From Nemertoderma westbladi (lineage: Eukaryota; Xenacoelomorpha; Nemertodermatida; Nemertodermatidae): a stretch of DNA of 64,000 bases. Shown here piece after piece: positions 1 to 11,418 of the stretch. Position numbers and translations under genes: made by a program. Within the stretch, counting starts at the first letter, position 1. Each line of letters begins with the position of its first letter. Under the pieces are notes generated by a model that worked only from the letters and a program-made list of their open reading frames with translations, had not been told where the DNA came from and did not search any database. Where the stretch lies: the NCBI GenBank assembly GCA_032718475.1, contig JAUCBJ010009100.1:97724-161723 (forward strand). Direction: 5' to 3'.

Positions 1-1349
1 TAACTAATAGATTTACTATATCTAACTCATAGATTTACTATATCTAACTCATAGATTTACTATATCTAACTCATAGATTTACTATATCTAACTAATAGAT
101 TTACTATATCTAACTCATAGATTTGCTATATCTAACTCTTAGATTTACTATATGTAACTAATAGATTTACTATATCTAACTCATAGATTTGCTATATCTA
201 ACTCTTAGATTTACTATATCTAACTAATAGATTTACTATATCTAACTCATAGATTTACTATATCTAACTAATAGATTTACTATATCTAACTCATAGATTT
301 GCTATATCTAACTATTAGATTTACTATATCGAACTAATAGATTTACTATATCTAACTCATAGATTTACTATATCTAACTCATAGATTTACTATATCTAAC
401 TCATAGATTTACTATATCTAACTCATAGATTTACTATATCTAACTCTTAGATTTACTATATCTAACTAAAAGATTTACTATATCTAACTCATAGATTTGC
501 TATATCTAACTCTTAGATTTACTATATCTAACTAATAGATTTACTATATCTAACTCATAGATTTACTATATCTAACTCATAGATTTACTATATCTAACTC
601 TTAGATTTACTATATCTAACTCATAGATTTACCATATCTAACTAATAGATTTACTATATCTAACTAATAGATTTACTATATCTAACTAATAGATTTACTA
701 TATCTAACTCATAGATTTACTATATCTAACTCATAGATTTACTATATCTAACTCATAGATTTACTATAACTAACTCTTAGATTTACTATATCTAACTCAT
801 AGATTTACTATATCTAACTCTTAGATTTACTATATCTAACTCTTAGATTTACTATATCTAACTCTTAGATTTACTATATCTAACTAATAGATTTACTATA
901 TCTAACTAACAGATTTACTATATTTAACTCATAGATTTACTATATCTAACTCTTAGATTTACTATATCTAACTCATAGATTTACTATATCTAACTAATAG
1001 ATTTACTATATCTAACTCATAGATTTACTATATCTAACTCATAGATTTACTATATCTAACTCATAGATTTACTATATCTAACTCTTAGATTTACTATATC
1101 TAACTCATAGATTTACTATATCTAACTCTTAGATTTACTATATCTAACTCATAGATTTACCATATCTAACTAATAGATTTACTATATCTAACTAATAGAT
1201 TTACTATATCTAACTCATAGATTTACTATATCTAACTCATAGATTTACTATATCTAACTAATAGATTTACTATATTTAACTCATAGATTTACTATATGTA
1301 ACTAATAGATTTACTATATCTAACTAATAGATTTACTATATCTAACTCA

Positions 1350-1445
1350 TTATTTTATATTATTTAATTCCCTTGTATGGTTTAAATTTCCCGCCCTTTG
1401 CTCATTTGATAATATAAATCGACCTACGGCTGTAAAAAAAAAAAA
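1350..1445 (+). mobile_element. short poly(A)-tailed retro-insertion, copy 1
   Basis: About 84 bp of non-satellite sequence followed by a run of 12 A interrupts the 22-bp array. A short unique body ending in poly(A) is the signature of a 5'-truncated LINE 3' end or a SINE inserted by target-primed reverse transcription. No family is recognised and no clear target-site duplication can be seen, because both flanks are satellite. Confidence 0.6.
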
Positions 1446-3566
1446 TATCTAACTCATAGATTTACTATATCTAACTCTTAGATTTACTATATCTAACTCA
1501 GATTTACTATATCTAACTCTTAGATTTACTATATCTAACTCATAGATTTACTATATCTAACACTTAGATTTACTATATCTAACTCATAGATTTACTATAT
1601 CTAACTCGTAGATTTACTATATCCAACTCTTAGATTTGCTATATCTAACTAATAGATTTACTATATCTAACTAATAGATTTACTAAATCTAACTAATAGA
1701 TTTACTATATCTAACTCATAGATTTACTATATCTAACTCATAGATTTACTATATCTAACTCTTAGATTTACTATATCTAACTCATAGATTTACCATATCT
1801 AACTAATAGATTTACTATATCTAACTAATAGATTTACTATATCTAACTCTTAGATTTACTATATGTAACTAATAGATTTATTATATCTAACTAATAGATT
1901 TACTATATCTAACTCATAGATTTACTATATCTAACTCATAGATTTACTATATCTAACTCTTAGATTTACTATATCTAACTCATAGATTTACCATATCTAA
2001 CTAATAGATTTACTATATCTAACTAATATATTTACTATATCTAACTCTTAGATTTACTATATCTAACTCATAGATTTACTATATCTAACTAATAGATTTA
2101 CTATATCTAACTCATAGATTTACTATATCTAACTCATAGATTTACTATATCTAACTCATAGATTAACTATATCTAACTCTTAGATTTACTATATCTAACT
2201 CATAGATTTACTATATCTAACTCTTAGATTTACTATATCTAACTCATAGATTTACCATATCTAACTAATAGATTTACTATATCTAACTAATAGATTTACT
2301 ATATCTAACTCATAGATTTGCTATATCTAACTCTTAGATTTACTATATCTAACTAATAGATTTACTATATCTAACTCATAGATTTACTATATCTAACTAA
2401 TAGATTTACTATATTTAACTCATAGATTTACTATATGTAACTAATAGATTTACTATATCTAACTAATATATTTACTATATCTAACTCTTAGATTTACTAT
2501 ATCTAACTCATAGATTTACTATATCTAACTAATAGATTTACTATATCTAACTCATAGATTTACTATATCTAACTCATAGATTTACTATATCTAACTCATA
2601 GATTAACTATATCTAACTCTTAGATTTACTATATCTAACTCATAGATTTACTATATCTAACTCTTAGATTTACTATATCTAACTCATAGATTTACCATAT
2701 CTAACTAATAGATTTACTATATCTAACTAATAGATTTACTATATCTAACTCATAGATTTGCTATATCTAACTCTTAGATTTACTATATCTAACTAATAGA
2801 TTTACTATATCTAACTCATAGATTTACTATATCTAACTAATAGATTTACTATATCTAACTCATAGATTTACTATATCTAACTAATAGATTTACTATATCT
2901 AACTAATAGATTTACTATATCTAACTCATAGATTTACTATATCTAACTCATAGATTTACTATATCTAACTCTTAGATTTACTATATCTAACTCATAGATT
3001 TACCATATCTAACTAATAGATTTACTATATCTAACTAATATATTTACTATATCTAACTCTTAGATTTACTATATCTAACTCTTAGATTTACTATATCTAA
3101 CTAATAGATTTACTATATCTAACTCATAGATTTACTATATCTAACTCTTAGATTTACTATATCTAACTAATAGATTTACTATATCTAACTCATAGATTTA
3201 CTATATCTAACTCATAGATTTACTATATCTAACTCATAGATTAACTATATCTAACTCTTAGATTTACTATATCTAACTCATAGATTTACTATATCTAACT
3301 CTTAGATTTACTATATCTAACTCATAGATTTACCATATCTAACTAATAGATTTACTATATCTAACTAATAGATTTACTATATCTAACTCATAGATTTGCT
3401 ATATCTAACTCTTAGATTTACTATATCTAACTAATAGATTTACTATATCTAACTCATAGATTTACTATATCTAACTAATAGATTTACTATATTTAACTCA
3501 TAGATTTACTATATGTAACTAATAGATTTACTATATCTAACTAATAGATTTACTATATCTAACTCA

Positions 3567-3662
3567 TTATTTTATATTATTTAATTCCCTTGTATGGTTT
3601 AAATTTCCCGCCCTTTGCTCATTTGATAATATAAATCGACCTACGGCTGTAAAAAAAAAAAA
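3567..3662 (+). mobile_element. short poly(A)-tailed retro-insertion, copy 2
   Basis: This is identical to the insertion at 1350-1445, including the 12-A tail and the order of odd satellite units that follow (a shortened TCAGATTT unit, a TAACACTT unit, a CTCGTAG unit, a TATCCAAC unit). It is therefore not a second retrotransposition but part of a duplicated satellite block with a 2,217-bp offset. Confidence 0.75.
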
Positions 3663-4856
3663 TATCTAACTCATAGATTTACTATATCTAACTCTTAGAT
3701 TTACTATATCTAACTCAGATTTACTATATCTAACTCTTAGATTTACTATATCTAACTCATAGATTTACTATATCTAACACTTAGATTTACTATATCTAAC
3801 TCATAGATTTACTATATCTAACTCGTAGATTTACTATATCCAACTCTTAGATTTGCTATATCTAACTAATAGATTTACTATATCTAACTAATAGATTTAC
3901 TAAATCTAACTAATAGATTTACTATATCTAACTCATAGATTTACTATATCTAACTCATAGATTTACTATATCTAACTCTTAGATTTACTATATCTAACTC
4001 ATAGATTTACCATATCTAACTAATAGATTTACTATATCTAACTAATAGATTTACTATATCTAACTCTTAGATTTACTATATGTAACTAATAGATTTACTA
4101 TATCTAACTAATAGATTTACTATATCTAACTCATAGATTTACTATATCTAACTCATAGATTTACTATATCTAACTCTTAGATTTACTATATCTAACTCAT
4201 AGATTTACCATATCTAACTAATAGATTTACTATATCTAACTAATATATTTACTATATCTAACTCTTAGATTTACTATATCTAACTCATAGATTTACTATA
4301 TCTAACTCTTAGATTTACTATATCTAACTCATAGATTTACCATATCTAACTAATAGATTTACTATATCTAACTAATAGATTTACTATATCTAACTCATAG
4401 ATTTGCTATATCTAACTCTTAGATTTACTATATCTAACTAATAGATTTACTATATCTAACTCATAGATTTACTATATCTAACTCATAGATTTACTATATC
4501 TAACTCTTAGATTTACTATATCTAACTCATAGATTTACCATATCTAACTAATAGATTTACTATATCTAACTAATATATTTACTATATCTAACTCTTAGAT
4601 TTACTATACCTAACTCATAGATTTACTATATCTAACTAATAGATTTACTATATCTAACTCATAGATTTACTATATCTAACTCATAGATTTACTATATCTA
4701 ACTCATAGATTTACTATATCTAACTCTTAGATTTACTATATCTAACTCATAGATTTACTATATCTAACTCTTAGATTTACTATATCTAACTCATAGATTT
4801 ACCATATCTAACTAATAGATTTACTATATCTAACTAATAGATTTACTATATCTAAC

Positions 4857-4903
4857 TCTAACCAAATCTAACTCTAACTCTATATCTAACTCTAACTCTA
4901 ACT
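4857..4903. repeat. degenerate TCTAAC hexamer stretch at the LINE-1 5' edge
   Basis: The satellite degrades into irregular copies of TCTAAC/CTAACT just before the LINE begins. The hexamer is contained in the 22-bp unit (TATCTAAC) and resembles the TAATCTAATC tail at the LINE 3' end. It may be slippage product at the insertion junction. Confidence 0.6.
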
Positions 4904-5432
4904 TTCAACCAATGTAGTTAAACTACCCAGTGGTGCCGATTTTAGGTACAGAAATCCCCACGATTTAACAGTGAACAGTAATGGCAAGCGTTTTTGCCAA
5001 CTACTTACTGATTGTGATCTATTGAACATTAGTTATGGGTGTTTCGGTAATATTATGTTTGGTGGTGCCTTAACATACCATAGGAAAGGAAAACATATTT
5101 CTGAGCTTGACCGTGCTGCGGTCAGCACTAACTTTATTAGTAACATCACTGCTTTTGGTGTAGTTGATCAGAGGTTGCCCTCTGACCATAATGCCATTTA
5201 TTTGAATGTGAAACTTGATAATGTACCTACCGCAGCACATTTACTGGCTCGCTCACTTTGGCTTGGTAGTTATTCTGAATTTTGTGAAAAAGCCCCTAAG
5301 CCTTCATGTAGGAAACCCATAAAACCACGCCAATTGGTACCGACTATATTTCGTTCGTCGCTCAGTGTCATGGAACCAAACATGCAGCACACAATTGCCC
5401 AAGATTTACTATTGCATCTGAAGCCTTTGTAG
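4904..5432 (+). pseudogene. LINE-1 endonuclease domain, C-terminal part
   Basis: This frame translates as a truncated endonuclease/exonuclease/phosphatase-type domain. It has an NSNGKRFCQLLTDCDLLNIS block (the usual N-G-x-x-F/L block of LINE endonucleases), a SELDRAAVS block (the usual I-D-Y/F position) and the terminal SDHNAI motif, whose Asp-His pair belongs to the catalytic core. The frame stays open upstream of the first GTG/ATG to the satellite edge, so the N-terminal half was lost on insertion. After about 5300 the frame stops matching LINE sequence and ends at 5432; the linker to RT continues in another frame. It would nick target DNA in an intact element and is inactive here. Confidence 0.8.
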
Positions 5433-6094
5433 CTGCAATTTATTCCGCTGCTAGTTCTGCATGTGTTTCCACCAGTAAAGGTATTCCTGTCCATTTCTCA
5501 GGTAATGCTTTCAGTCAACCCAACCAGGTATGGAATGAACTAGCCTATAGCTGCAATGAGCGCACTATTTGGAACCGAATAAACTGGAAGGGTGGTCTCG
5601 AACCTAGTACATCGTCCTCCCACAGCGATAATAAACCGACTGATATAGAATTTGCAGAACATTTTGAAAAACTGTTGTGCACTGACCCGGCATCTACATT
5701 GGATGATCCTGTCCTCACTCATGACTGTCCATTTATCCCATTGCTTGATTCGCCAATAAACATCAATGAAGTTTTAGTCGGAATTAATTCATTGAAGCCT
5801 AACAAAGCTGCAGGGCCGGATGGTGTTTCCCCAGGAATCCTCAAATTCCTACCTTATAGATGGTTATTGTTTCTTCTATCTTTGTTTAATTCAATATTTC
5901 TTGGCTCCACTTTCCCCACATCTTGGTGTCAGTCCCGCCTGGTGGCTGTTTTCAAACGTGGGTCACGTATAATTTGCACTAATTATCGTGGTATTTCCAT
6001 CCTGAATGCGATCGCAAAATTATATGACTGGATTCTCTGTCAGCGCCTTTCTCAATGGTGCGCACCAGATATTGAGCAAGCTGGTGCCCAATAA
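5408..6094 (+). pseudogene. LINE-1 linker and N-terminal half of reverse transcriptase
   Basis: This open frame differs from the endonuclease frame. The linker leads into the first RT blocks: NSLKPNKAAGPDGVSPGILK (the LINE hallmark K-A-A/S-G-P-D-G), then NYRGISILNAIAKLYDWIL, a near-canonical RT motif 2 region. The frame stops at 6094 just after EQAGAQ, which in LINEs precedes the catalytic palm. The next block lies in a third frame from 6133, so at least one indel separates them. The first methionine at 5675 is not a natural start. Confidence 0.85.
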
Positions 6095-6132
6095 AACGCC
6101 GATGCGAGGAACATATTTTAACTCTCCACTTA

Positions 6133-7140
6133 TTGATTAACTATGCCACTTTCAAGAGGTGTAAACTGTTCATAATCTTTGTAGATTTTGCCACTGCCTA
6201 TGATCGAGTCTCCCGCCATAAATTATTTCAGTTACTTAAATCCATGGGTTGTGGCGGTGTTATGCTAAGGGCGCTTATGGCATTATATTATAGATCTACA
6301 GTAAGTGTGATAGGATCCTCACTTATACAAAGTATTTGCGGTGTTCTGCAGGGTGCACCTGGTAGTTGTAGATTGTTTGCGTTCTATATAAATCCTCTGA
6401 TCACACGACTGAAGCAATGTACTGATGACGGATTCCTGAAGGCTCTTCATTGTCTTCTTCTAATGGATGATTCGGCCTTGTTAGCAACTTCTCGTGTACG
6501 AGCTTTTGAGAAACTGAATATTCTTCTTAAATTTTGTGAGGACTTTAACATGTCTATAAATCTTTCGAAGACTAAGTTCATGGTCATCAATGGCAGTATA
6601 CACGATAAAGTCGATCTCGTTGTTTCATCCAATATCTCTAACATTATTGTAAAGAATACAAAGTCCTACATATACTTAGGCGCATCAATCAGTGAAGCCG
6701 GGGGTATCAACCAATCTGTTGTACTACATGCAAAGGAAAAAACCAAACATGTATCTAAATACCACGCCTTCCTTAATAAACATTCCATTAGCCCTCTATG
6801 GGTTAAACTTTTAGTTTTTGATGCAGCTGTGACTTCAGCAATCTTTTATAGCTGTGAGACTTGGCTAGGCGCAAACATTACCCCAACTTCCTCGCAATAC
6901 TTCAGTATGCTCAAGTCTGCGATTGGTGTCCGCAGCCAGACCTGTCATGATATATTGTTAATTGAGACAGGTCGCCCTTCACCAAAGACTCTGATTGAAA
7001 CACGGCAACGCAAGTTTCTGAAGGCAATGTTAGCTCACCCCGACCTACACGGCCCATTATTCTTTGCACTAGACCTTGTGAGAGGAACACGAAGTGGGGA
7101 CTTCGCGCAGCACGAAGTTGGCAGAGCCTTAGCGAATTGA
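6133..7140 (+). pseudogene. LINE-1 reverse transcriptase palm and thumb
   Basis: The catalytic palm is visible: motif A VDFATAYDRV (Asp), motif B GVLQGAPGSCRLF, motif C LLLMDDSALLA with a double Asp, then NLSKTKFMVIN and a thumb with YLGASISE. Both palm aspartates appear intact. The frame carries on until it runs into the inverted repeat of the DNA transposon at about 7111, so the last 10-15 residues before the stop at 7140 are transposon sequence. The downstream piece at 7603 lies in the same frame, meaning the transposon insertion did not add a net frameshift. Confidence 0.9.
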
Positions 7141-7473
7141 CACTGTTAGGGGGTAGGTCAATTTATGCAAATAGTCACGTTGGCCCTCTAGCGGCAGACT
7201 GGAGAACTGCAGATGGATTCGCCTCCTTTGAAAGTCACAGCTAATGGTCTAATACATATCTGCCAAGTTTCAGCTTAAACGGATTAAATGCAAAGAAATG
7301 GGAGGGCATTTAATGTTTAGACATGTGGCCCTCTAGCGGGAGACCATTGCACTGATGGTGTCTGAAAGTCTCTCAAAAATCTCAACTTTTGCTCATATTG
7401 ATACCTACAAATTTTCAACTTGGCAGCTTTAAATCCGACAAAGTTATTAGCATGTCAAAATCGTAACGACGAC

Positions 7474-7515
<42 letters not shown>

Positions 7516-7605
7516 AACGACGACGACGACGACGACGACAACTATTTGCATAAATTGACCCACCCCCTAACAGTGTCAATTCGCTAAGGCTCCGCCAACT
7601 TCGTG
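7111..7605. mobile_element. non-autonomous TIR DNA transposon (MITE-like) inside LINE-1
   Basis: Inverted repeats of 65 bp at 7111-7175 and 7541-7605 match with only two mismatches by eye. They start with CACGAAGTTGGC and end inward with ATGCAAATAGT. The GTGGGG blocks just outside each end also pair, so the real termini may lie 10-20 bp further out. The interior has no ORF: it holds two CCCTCTAGCG motifs and an (ACG)n tract. The target-site duplication is not clear (an ACA-like triplet on both sides is possible). No transposase is present, so it would have needed one in trans. Confidence 0.85.
7467..7540. repeat. (ACG)n trinucleotide microsatellite
   Basis: A run of ACG triplets with two ACA interruptions sits directly against the right inverted repeat of the DNA transposon. 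Reverse-strand translation gives only an arginine/cysteine-rich shadow frame. Confidence 0.95.
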
Positions 7606-8082
7606 GCTCGCCCCACAAACAGCGGAATGGGTAAAGCTATTACCATGCAGTTGGACTCATTAGACCGGAATTGTGTTTTGATAGACCGTGAGGCCATCGT
7701 AAATCACATTAATTGTAGTACCACTACCCGCCGCAGCGTGTACCGTTCTTTGAACCCAACACTAACTTCTCACGCATTGTATAATTCTAGAATTTTAGGA
7801 CTTTCGGAGGCTGCGAGACTGTCTTGGTCTAGATTTAGGCTAATGTCTACGCACCTAGCAGTGGAAACTGGTCGTTGGTCGCGTCTGCCAGATGAATTAA
7901 GGATGTGTAAGTGCGGTTCGATACAAACCGAAATACATATTATATGTGAGTGCCAGTTACTAGCCACCCTGCGTGGCACACATAGCAATCTATCGTTTAC
8001 TTCAATAGAGGGTTTCTTCTCGGATAAACATCTGCATGATTGCTGCAACTTCTTGCATGCTGCTCTTATCATTTTAGAGTAG
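7603..8082 (+). pseudogene. LINE-1 C-terminal domain with CCHC-type motif
   Basis: This is the continuation of the LINE-1 protein after the DNA transposon and in the same frame as the RT. Near its end it has the C-x-C...H-x3-C pattern (CKCGSIQTEIHIICEC) that terminates many LINE RT proteins and is thought to bind nucleic acid. The first residues come from the transposon end; LINE sequence resumes at about NSGMGKAI. It ends with TAG at 8080-8082, followed at once by a poly(C) run. Confidence 0.85.
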
Positions 8083-8086
8083 TCCA

Positions 8087-8113
8087 CCCCCCCCCCCCCC
8101 CCCCCCCCCCCCC
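8087..8113. repeat. poly(C) homopolymer, 27 bp
   Basis: An uninterrupted run of 27 C begins five bases after the LINE-1 stop codon. On the minus strand it is a G27 run, able to form quadruplexes and prone to length error in sequencing. Confidence 0.95.
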
Positions 8114-8667
8114 AATAAGCTACAAAGTATGCCATCAAGTTGTTTGTTCTTTTTCTATTTACATTATTTATTTATTTATTCAATTTATTTTACATTACGA
8201 ACATACTTACTATATATATATTTTCTTTATTTTTTTGATACCGCCCTGACTGGCTTCTTTTTGGACAAATTAAGTGTTAATCAATTAGTTATTGGGTATG
8301 ACTGTTGATAACAATTATAATTAATTACATCGCATTTTCTACCGTGTCCGTTTGAATCTGTATTATTGTGTCTTGTCATTGATCCCGCTTGCAATTCATT
8401 AGTTTATCATTATTGTTAATCGATTAATTATTATTACTGAGGAATCATACACATATTGTTCTCGTTCCCTAGTGGTCTGCTGCATGCTATAGTTTGTCAC
8501 ATTGTTCTTGTTATTGTTTTTATGACTGCTTACAAATGTACTGTATTTGTTTGTATCAATGTTGTGTCTTCCTTACATATATTGTTATGTTACCTGTTTG
8601 TATTTTTCTGTTACTTTCTTTCATCAGTCGCTTGTGGAACTTAATTATGTCAATAAACTAATCTAAT
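8114..8667 (+). other. LINE-1 3' UTR and tail
   Basis: An AT-rich stretch without supportable coding content. It contains AATAAA at 8652-8657 and ends in CTAATCTAATCTAAC, a short tandem tail of the kind that terminates I/CR1-type LINEs. The tail merges without a seam into the 22-bp satellite. Confidence 0.7.
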
Positions 8668-10039
8668 CTAACTCATATATTTACTATATCTAACTCATAG
8701 ATTTACTATATCTAACTCATAGATTTACTATATCTAACTCATAGATTTACTATATCTAACTAATAGATTTACTATATCTAACTAATAGATTTACTATATC
8801 TAACTCATAGATTTACTATATCTAACTCATAGATTTACTATATCTAACTCTTAGATTTACTATATCTAACTCATAGATTTACTATATCTAACTCATAGAT
8901 TTACTATATCTAACTAATAGATTTACTATATCTAACTCATAGATTTACTATATCTAACTCATAGATTTACTATATCTAACTCTTAGATTTACTATATCTA
9001 ACTCATAGATTTACTATATCTAACTCATAGATTTACTATATCTAACTCATAGATTTACTATATCTAACTAATAGATTTACTATATCTAACTCATAGATTT
9101 ACTATATCTAACTCATAGATTTACTATATCTAACTCTTAGATTTACTATATCTAACTCATAGATTTACTATATCTAACTCATAGATTTACTATATCTAAC
9201 TCTTAGATTTACTATATCTAACTCTTAGATTTACTATATCTAACTCTTAGATTTACTATATCTAACTCATAGATTTACTATATCTAACTCATAGATTTAC
9301 TATATCTAACTAATAGATTTACTATATCTAACTCATAGATTTACTATATCTAACTCATAGATTTACTATATCTAACTCATAGATTTACTATATCTAACTC
9401 ATAGATTTACTATATCTAACTCATAGATTTACTATATCTAACTCTTAGATTTACTATATCTAACTCTTAGATTTACTATATCTAACTCTTAGATTTACTA
9501 TATCTAACTCATAGATTTACTATATCTAACTCATAGATTTACTATATCTAACTAATAGATTTACTATATCTAACTCATAGATTTACTATATCTAACTCAT
9601 AGATTTACTATATCTAACTCATAGATTTACTATATCTAACTCATAGATTTACTATATCTAACTCATAGATTTACTATATCTAACTCATAGATTTACTATA
9701 TCTAACTCATAGATTTACTATATCTAACTAATAGATTTACTATATCTAACTCATAGATTTACTATATCTAACTCATAGATTTACTATATCTAACTCATAG
9801 ATTTACTATATCTAACTCATAGATTTACTATATCTAACTAATAGATTTACTATATCTAACTCATAGATTTACTATATCTAACTCATAGATTTACTATATC
9901 TAACTCATAGATTTACTATATCTAACTCATAGATTTACTATATCTAACTCATAGATTTACTACATCTAACTCATAGATTTACTATATCTAACTAATAGAT
10001 TTACTATATCTAACTCATAGATTTGCTATATCTAACTCT
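8668..10039. repeat. 22-bp satellite array, right block
   Basis: About 62 units of the satellite seen at the left end follow the LINE tail. This block is more uniform than the left block, mostly TCATAG units with scattered TAATAG and TCTTAG, and lacks the TTACCA and AATATATTT classes. Confidence 0.97.
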
Positions 10040-10090
10040 TAAATCATCAAATGTTATCGTCAAAAATAAATCGTCAAATCTCAAATCTTA
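10040..10090. other. junction sequence between satellite and BEL left LTR
   Basis: About 50 bp containing several AAATC/TCGTCAAA fragments joins the satellite to the truncated LTR. It matches neither the start of the other LTR nor the second LINE found on the far side of the element, so this edge is a rearrangement breakpoint rather than a clean insertion site. Confidence 0.5.
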
Positions 10091-10159
10091 GATCATCGAG
10101 AACCAGCACGGCTTGGCTAAGGGTCGGTCCAGTCGGTAGACTCTGTCGCGTATCCGTAC

Positions 10160-10812
10160 CACCCCTCTCGAACCCCGAAGGGATCGGTCATCGAGAACCA
10201 GTACGGCTTGGCTAGGAGTCTGTCGTGTCGGTGGACCCGTTCACGTGTCTGTTCCACCCCTCACGAACCCCGAAGGGTTCGATCATCGAGAACCAGAACG
10301 GCTTGGCTAGGGGTCCGTCGGTTCATCACAGAAACCCAACCACCTAGGCTTTCCGAGTCCCTTTCAGGCTCGTAGTCACTTCGGCAGCCGAGAAACTGCT
10401 CCGAACAGTCGGTAGGCCAGTAGAGTCTAGTCGAGTCTAGTCCTTTGTCTTTCGACCCCATCGCGTGTCCGTTCCACCCCTCACGAACCCCGAAGGGAAC
10501 GATCATCGAGAACCAGTACGGCTTGGCTAAGGGGTCTGTCGTCGGTTCCCGTCACAGATCCCGGTACAAGCAGTCAGCGTTCCGAGTTCTTTTCAGTCTC
10601 GTAGTAGCTGCCGTTGACCAGAGACCGCTAAGGGCAGTCCTCGTCAAACCCGTCCTGTGGCCAGCCCTTTCGCATGTCCGTCCCACCCCTCGCGAACCCC
10701 GAAGGGATCGGTCATCGAGAACCAGTACGGCTTAGCTCAGGGGGCAGTCGTTAGTTGGCCACCCGTTCGCGTGTCCGCTCCACCCCTCACGAACCCCGAA
10801 GGGTTCGATCAT
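10160..10812 (-). repeat. LTR modules with C(UUCG)G hairpin, left LTR (five copies)
   Basis: Modules share a CCACCCCTCxCGAACCCC box, then GAAGGG, then TCATCGAGAACCAG and ACGGCTTGGCTA boxes. Copies sit near 10170, 10265, 10485, 10694 and 10791. Read on the transcribed minus strand, the copies at 10265 and 10791 give CGAACCCUUCGGGGUUCG, a 7-bp stem closed by a C(UUCG)G tetraloop. The other copies keep the loop and three C-G pairs but have U-U mismatches lower in the stem. Confidence 0.8.
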
Positions 10813-10909
10813 CGAGAACCAGAACGGCTTGGCTACTAAGGGGCCGTCGTTTCCCGTCGCAAATCCCTGACACAAGCAGTCAGCGTTCCGAGTTCTTTTC
10901 AGTCTCGTA
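10351..10909 (-). other. GAAA-tetraloop hairpin motif, three copies in left LTR
   Basis: Copies are at 10351-10374 (type B), 10577-10603 and 10883-10909 (type A). On the minus strand type B reads CGAG-CCU-GAAA-GGG-A-CUCG and type A reads CGAG-ACU-GAAA-AGA-A-CUCG. Both allow a CGAG/CUCG outer stem, a short inner stem and a GNRA loop. Type A is identical over 27 bp to a segment of the accessory ORF, and type B over 24 bp to a segment of gag. Confidence 0.75.
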
Positions 10910-11253
10910 ATAACTGCTGTTGGCCAGGGACCGCTAAGGGCAGTCCTTGTCCTTTAGGCCTGGCGCATTACCAAATCCACCCCTACAGGCAGCAGGAAGT
11001 TGGCCAGGGCCTAATAGTACTCAGGCTAACCTGAATACTGCTTGCATTTTCCATCCCCCCTGGCCCTTATAACTATGAAATTATTCCCGTACCCTGTAAG
11101 TCGCCCCAAAGTTCGCCCATAAATCGCCCCCAGTTTATTGAGTGTGCCCAAAACCCATGGTCCCGCACCCAGTAGTAATATCGGAATAATCAATTTTAAA
11201 TAAAATACAAAAATATTCAACTCGCGTTATGGAAAGTTGAAATACCGCGAACA

Positions 11254-11264
11254 GTCCCCCCCAA
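11254..11264 (-). other. polypurine tract of the BEL/Pao element
   Basis: Immediately inside the left LTR the minus strand reads ATTGGGGGGGAC before TGTTCGC. A G7 run abutting the 3' LTR is the expected plus-strand primer site for an LTR retrotransposon and shows that the accessory ORFs lie within the element. The two bases AC between the G run and the LTR are slightly unusual. Confidence 0.6.
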
Positions 11265-11418
11265 TGACCTTCGTGAAGTCTGTCGGTCGATTGAGTTTGC
11301 GTAGGTCATTCCCAATATAAAAAACCCAAATTTAATATTGCATAGTTTTTAATTAATTTGGCCTAGAGTTTGTATAAAAATAAATGTTCGATAAATGTTC
11401 CTGGAATATCCCGATCCA
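11265..11418 (-). other. untranslated stretch between accessory ORF and PPT
   Basis: About 150 bp of AT-rich sequence downstream of the accessory ORF stop. Nothing further is recognised. Confidence 0.5.

Larger units (their letters stand above)
1..4856. repeat. 22-bp satellite array, left block
   Basis: Tandem 22-bp units with the core AGATTTACTATATCTAAC run from the window start to about 4856, broken only by two identical short insertions. Units differ mainly at three bases before the AGATTT core (TAATAG, TCATAG or TCTTAG classes) and at occasional sites (TTTGCT, TTACCA, TATGTA). Rare classes recur at regular distances: the AATATATTT class at 2023, 2463 and 3035 (about 440 and 572 bp apart, multiples of 22), which shows nested higher-order repeats. 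There is no CpG in the unit and no coding potential. The same satellite continues at 8668-10039 beyond a LINE, so the two blocks were probably one array. Confidence 0.98.
4904..8667 (+). mobile_element. LINE-1: degenerate non-LTR retrotransposon inserted in the 22-bp satellite
   Basis: The order is C-terminal half of an apurinic-type endonuclease, reverse transcriptase, C-terminal Cys/His motif, 3' UTR with AATAAA (8652-8657) and a short TAATC tandem tail that runs straight into the satellite. It is 5'-truncated (the endonuclease starts in mid-domain), carries several frame changes and is split by a DNA transposon at 7111-7605. The same satellite lies on both sides, so the LINE inserted into an existing array. 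The clade cannot be fixed by eye. The RT has LMDD where most LINEs have F/YADD. Confidence 0.9.
10091..11253 (-). repeat. BEL/Pao 3' LTR (left copy), truncated
   Basis: It is homologous to the right LTR and ends inward in the same GCGAACA terminus. It begins with CATCGAGAACCAG, in mid-module, so the outer end with TGTTCGC is missing. Module order differs from the right copy: there is one extra partial module at the outer end and one module-plus-hairpin block fewer in the middle. The AT-rich inner 200 bp is the best conserved part. It contains five C(TTCG)G modules and three GAAA-hairpin motifs. Confidence 0.9.

Noticed and set aside
1-4903. Possible telomere because of TCTAAC hexamers and a 22-bp repeat at the window edge
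   Set aside because: The hexamer does not match TTAGGG, TTAGG or TTAGGC type repeats, and the same satellite recurs internally at 8668-10039.
10261-11220. Short frames of 60-96 codons within the LTRs (both strands, both LTRs)
   Set aside because: They follow the repeated GC-rich modules, are not conserved between the two LTR copies and lie in non-coding LTR sequence.
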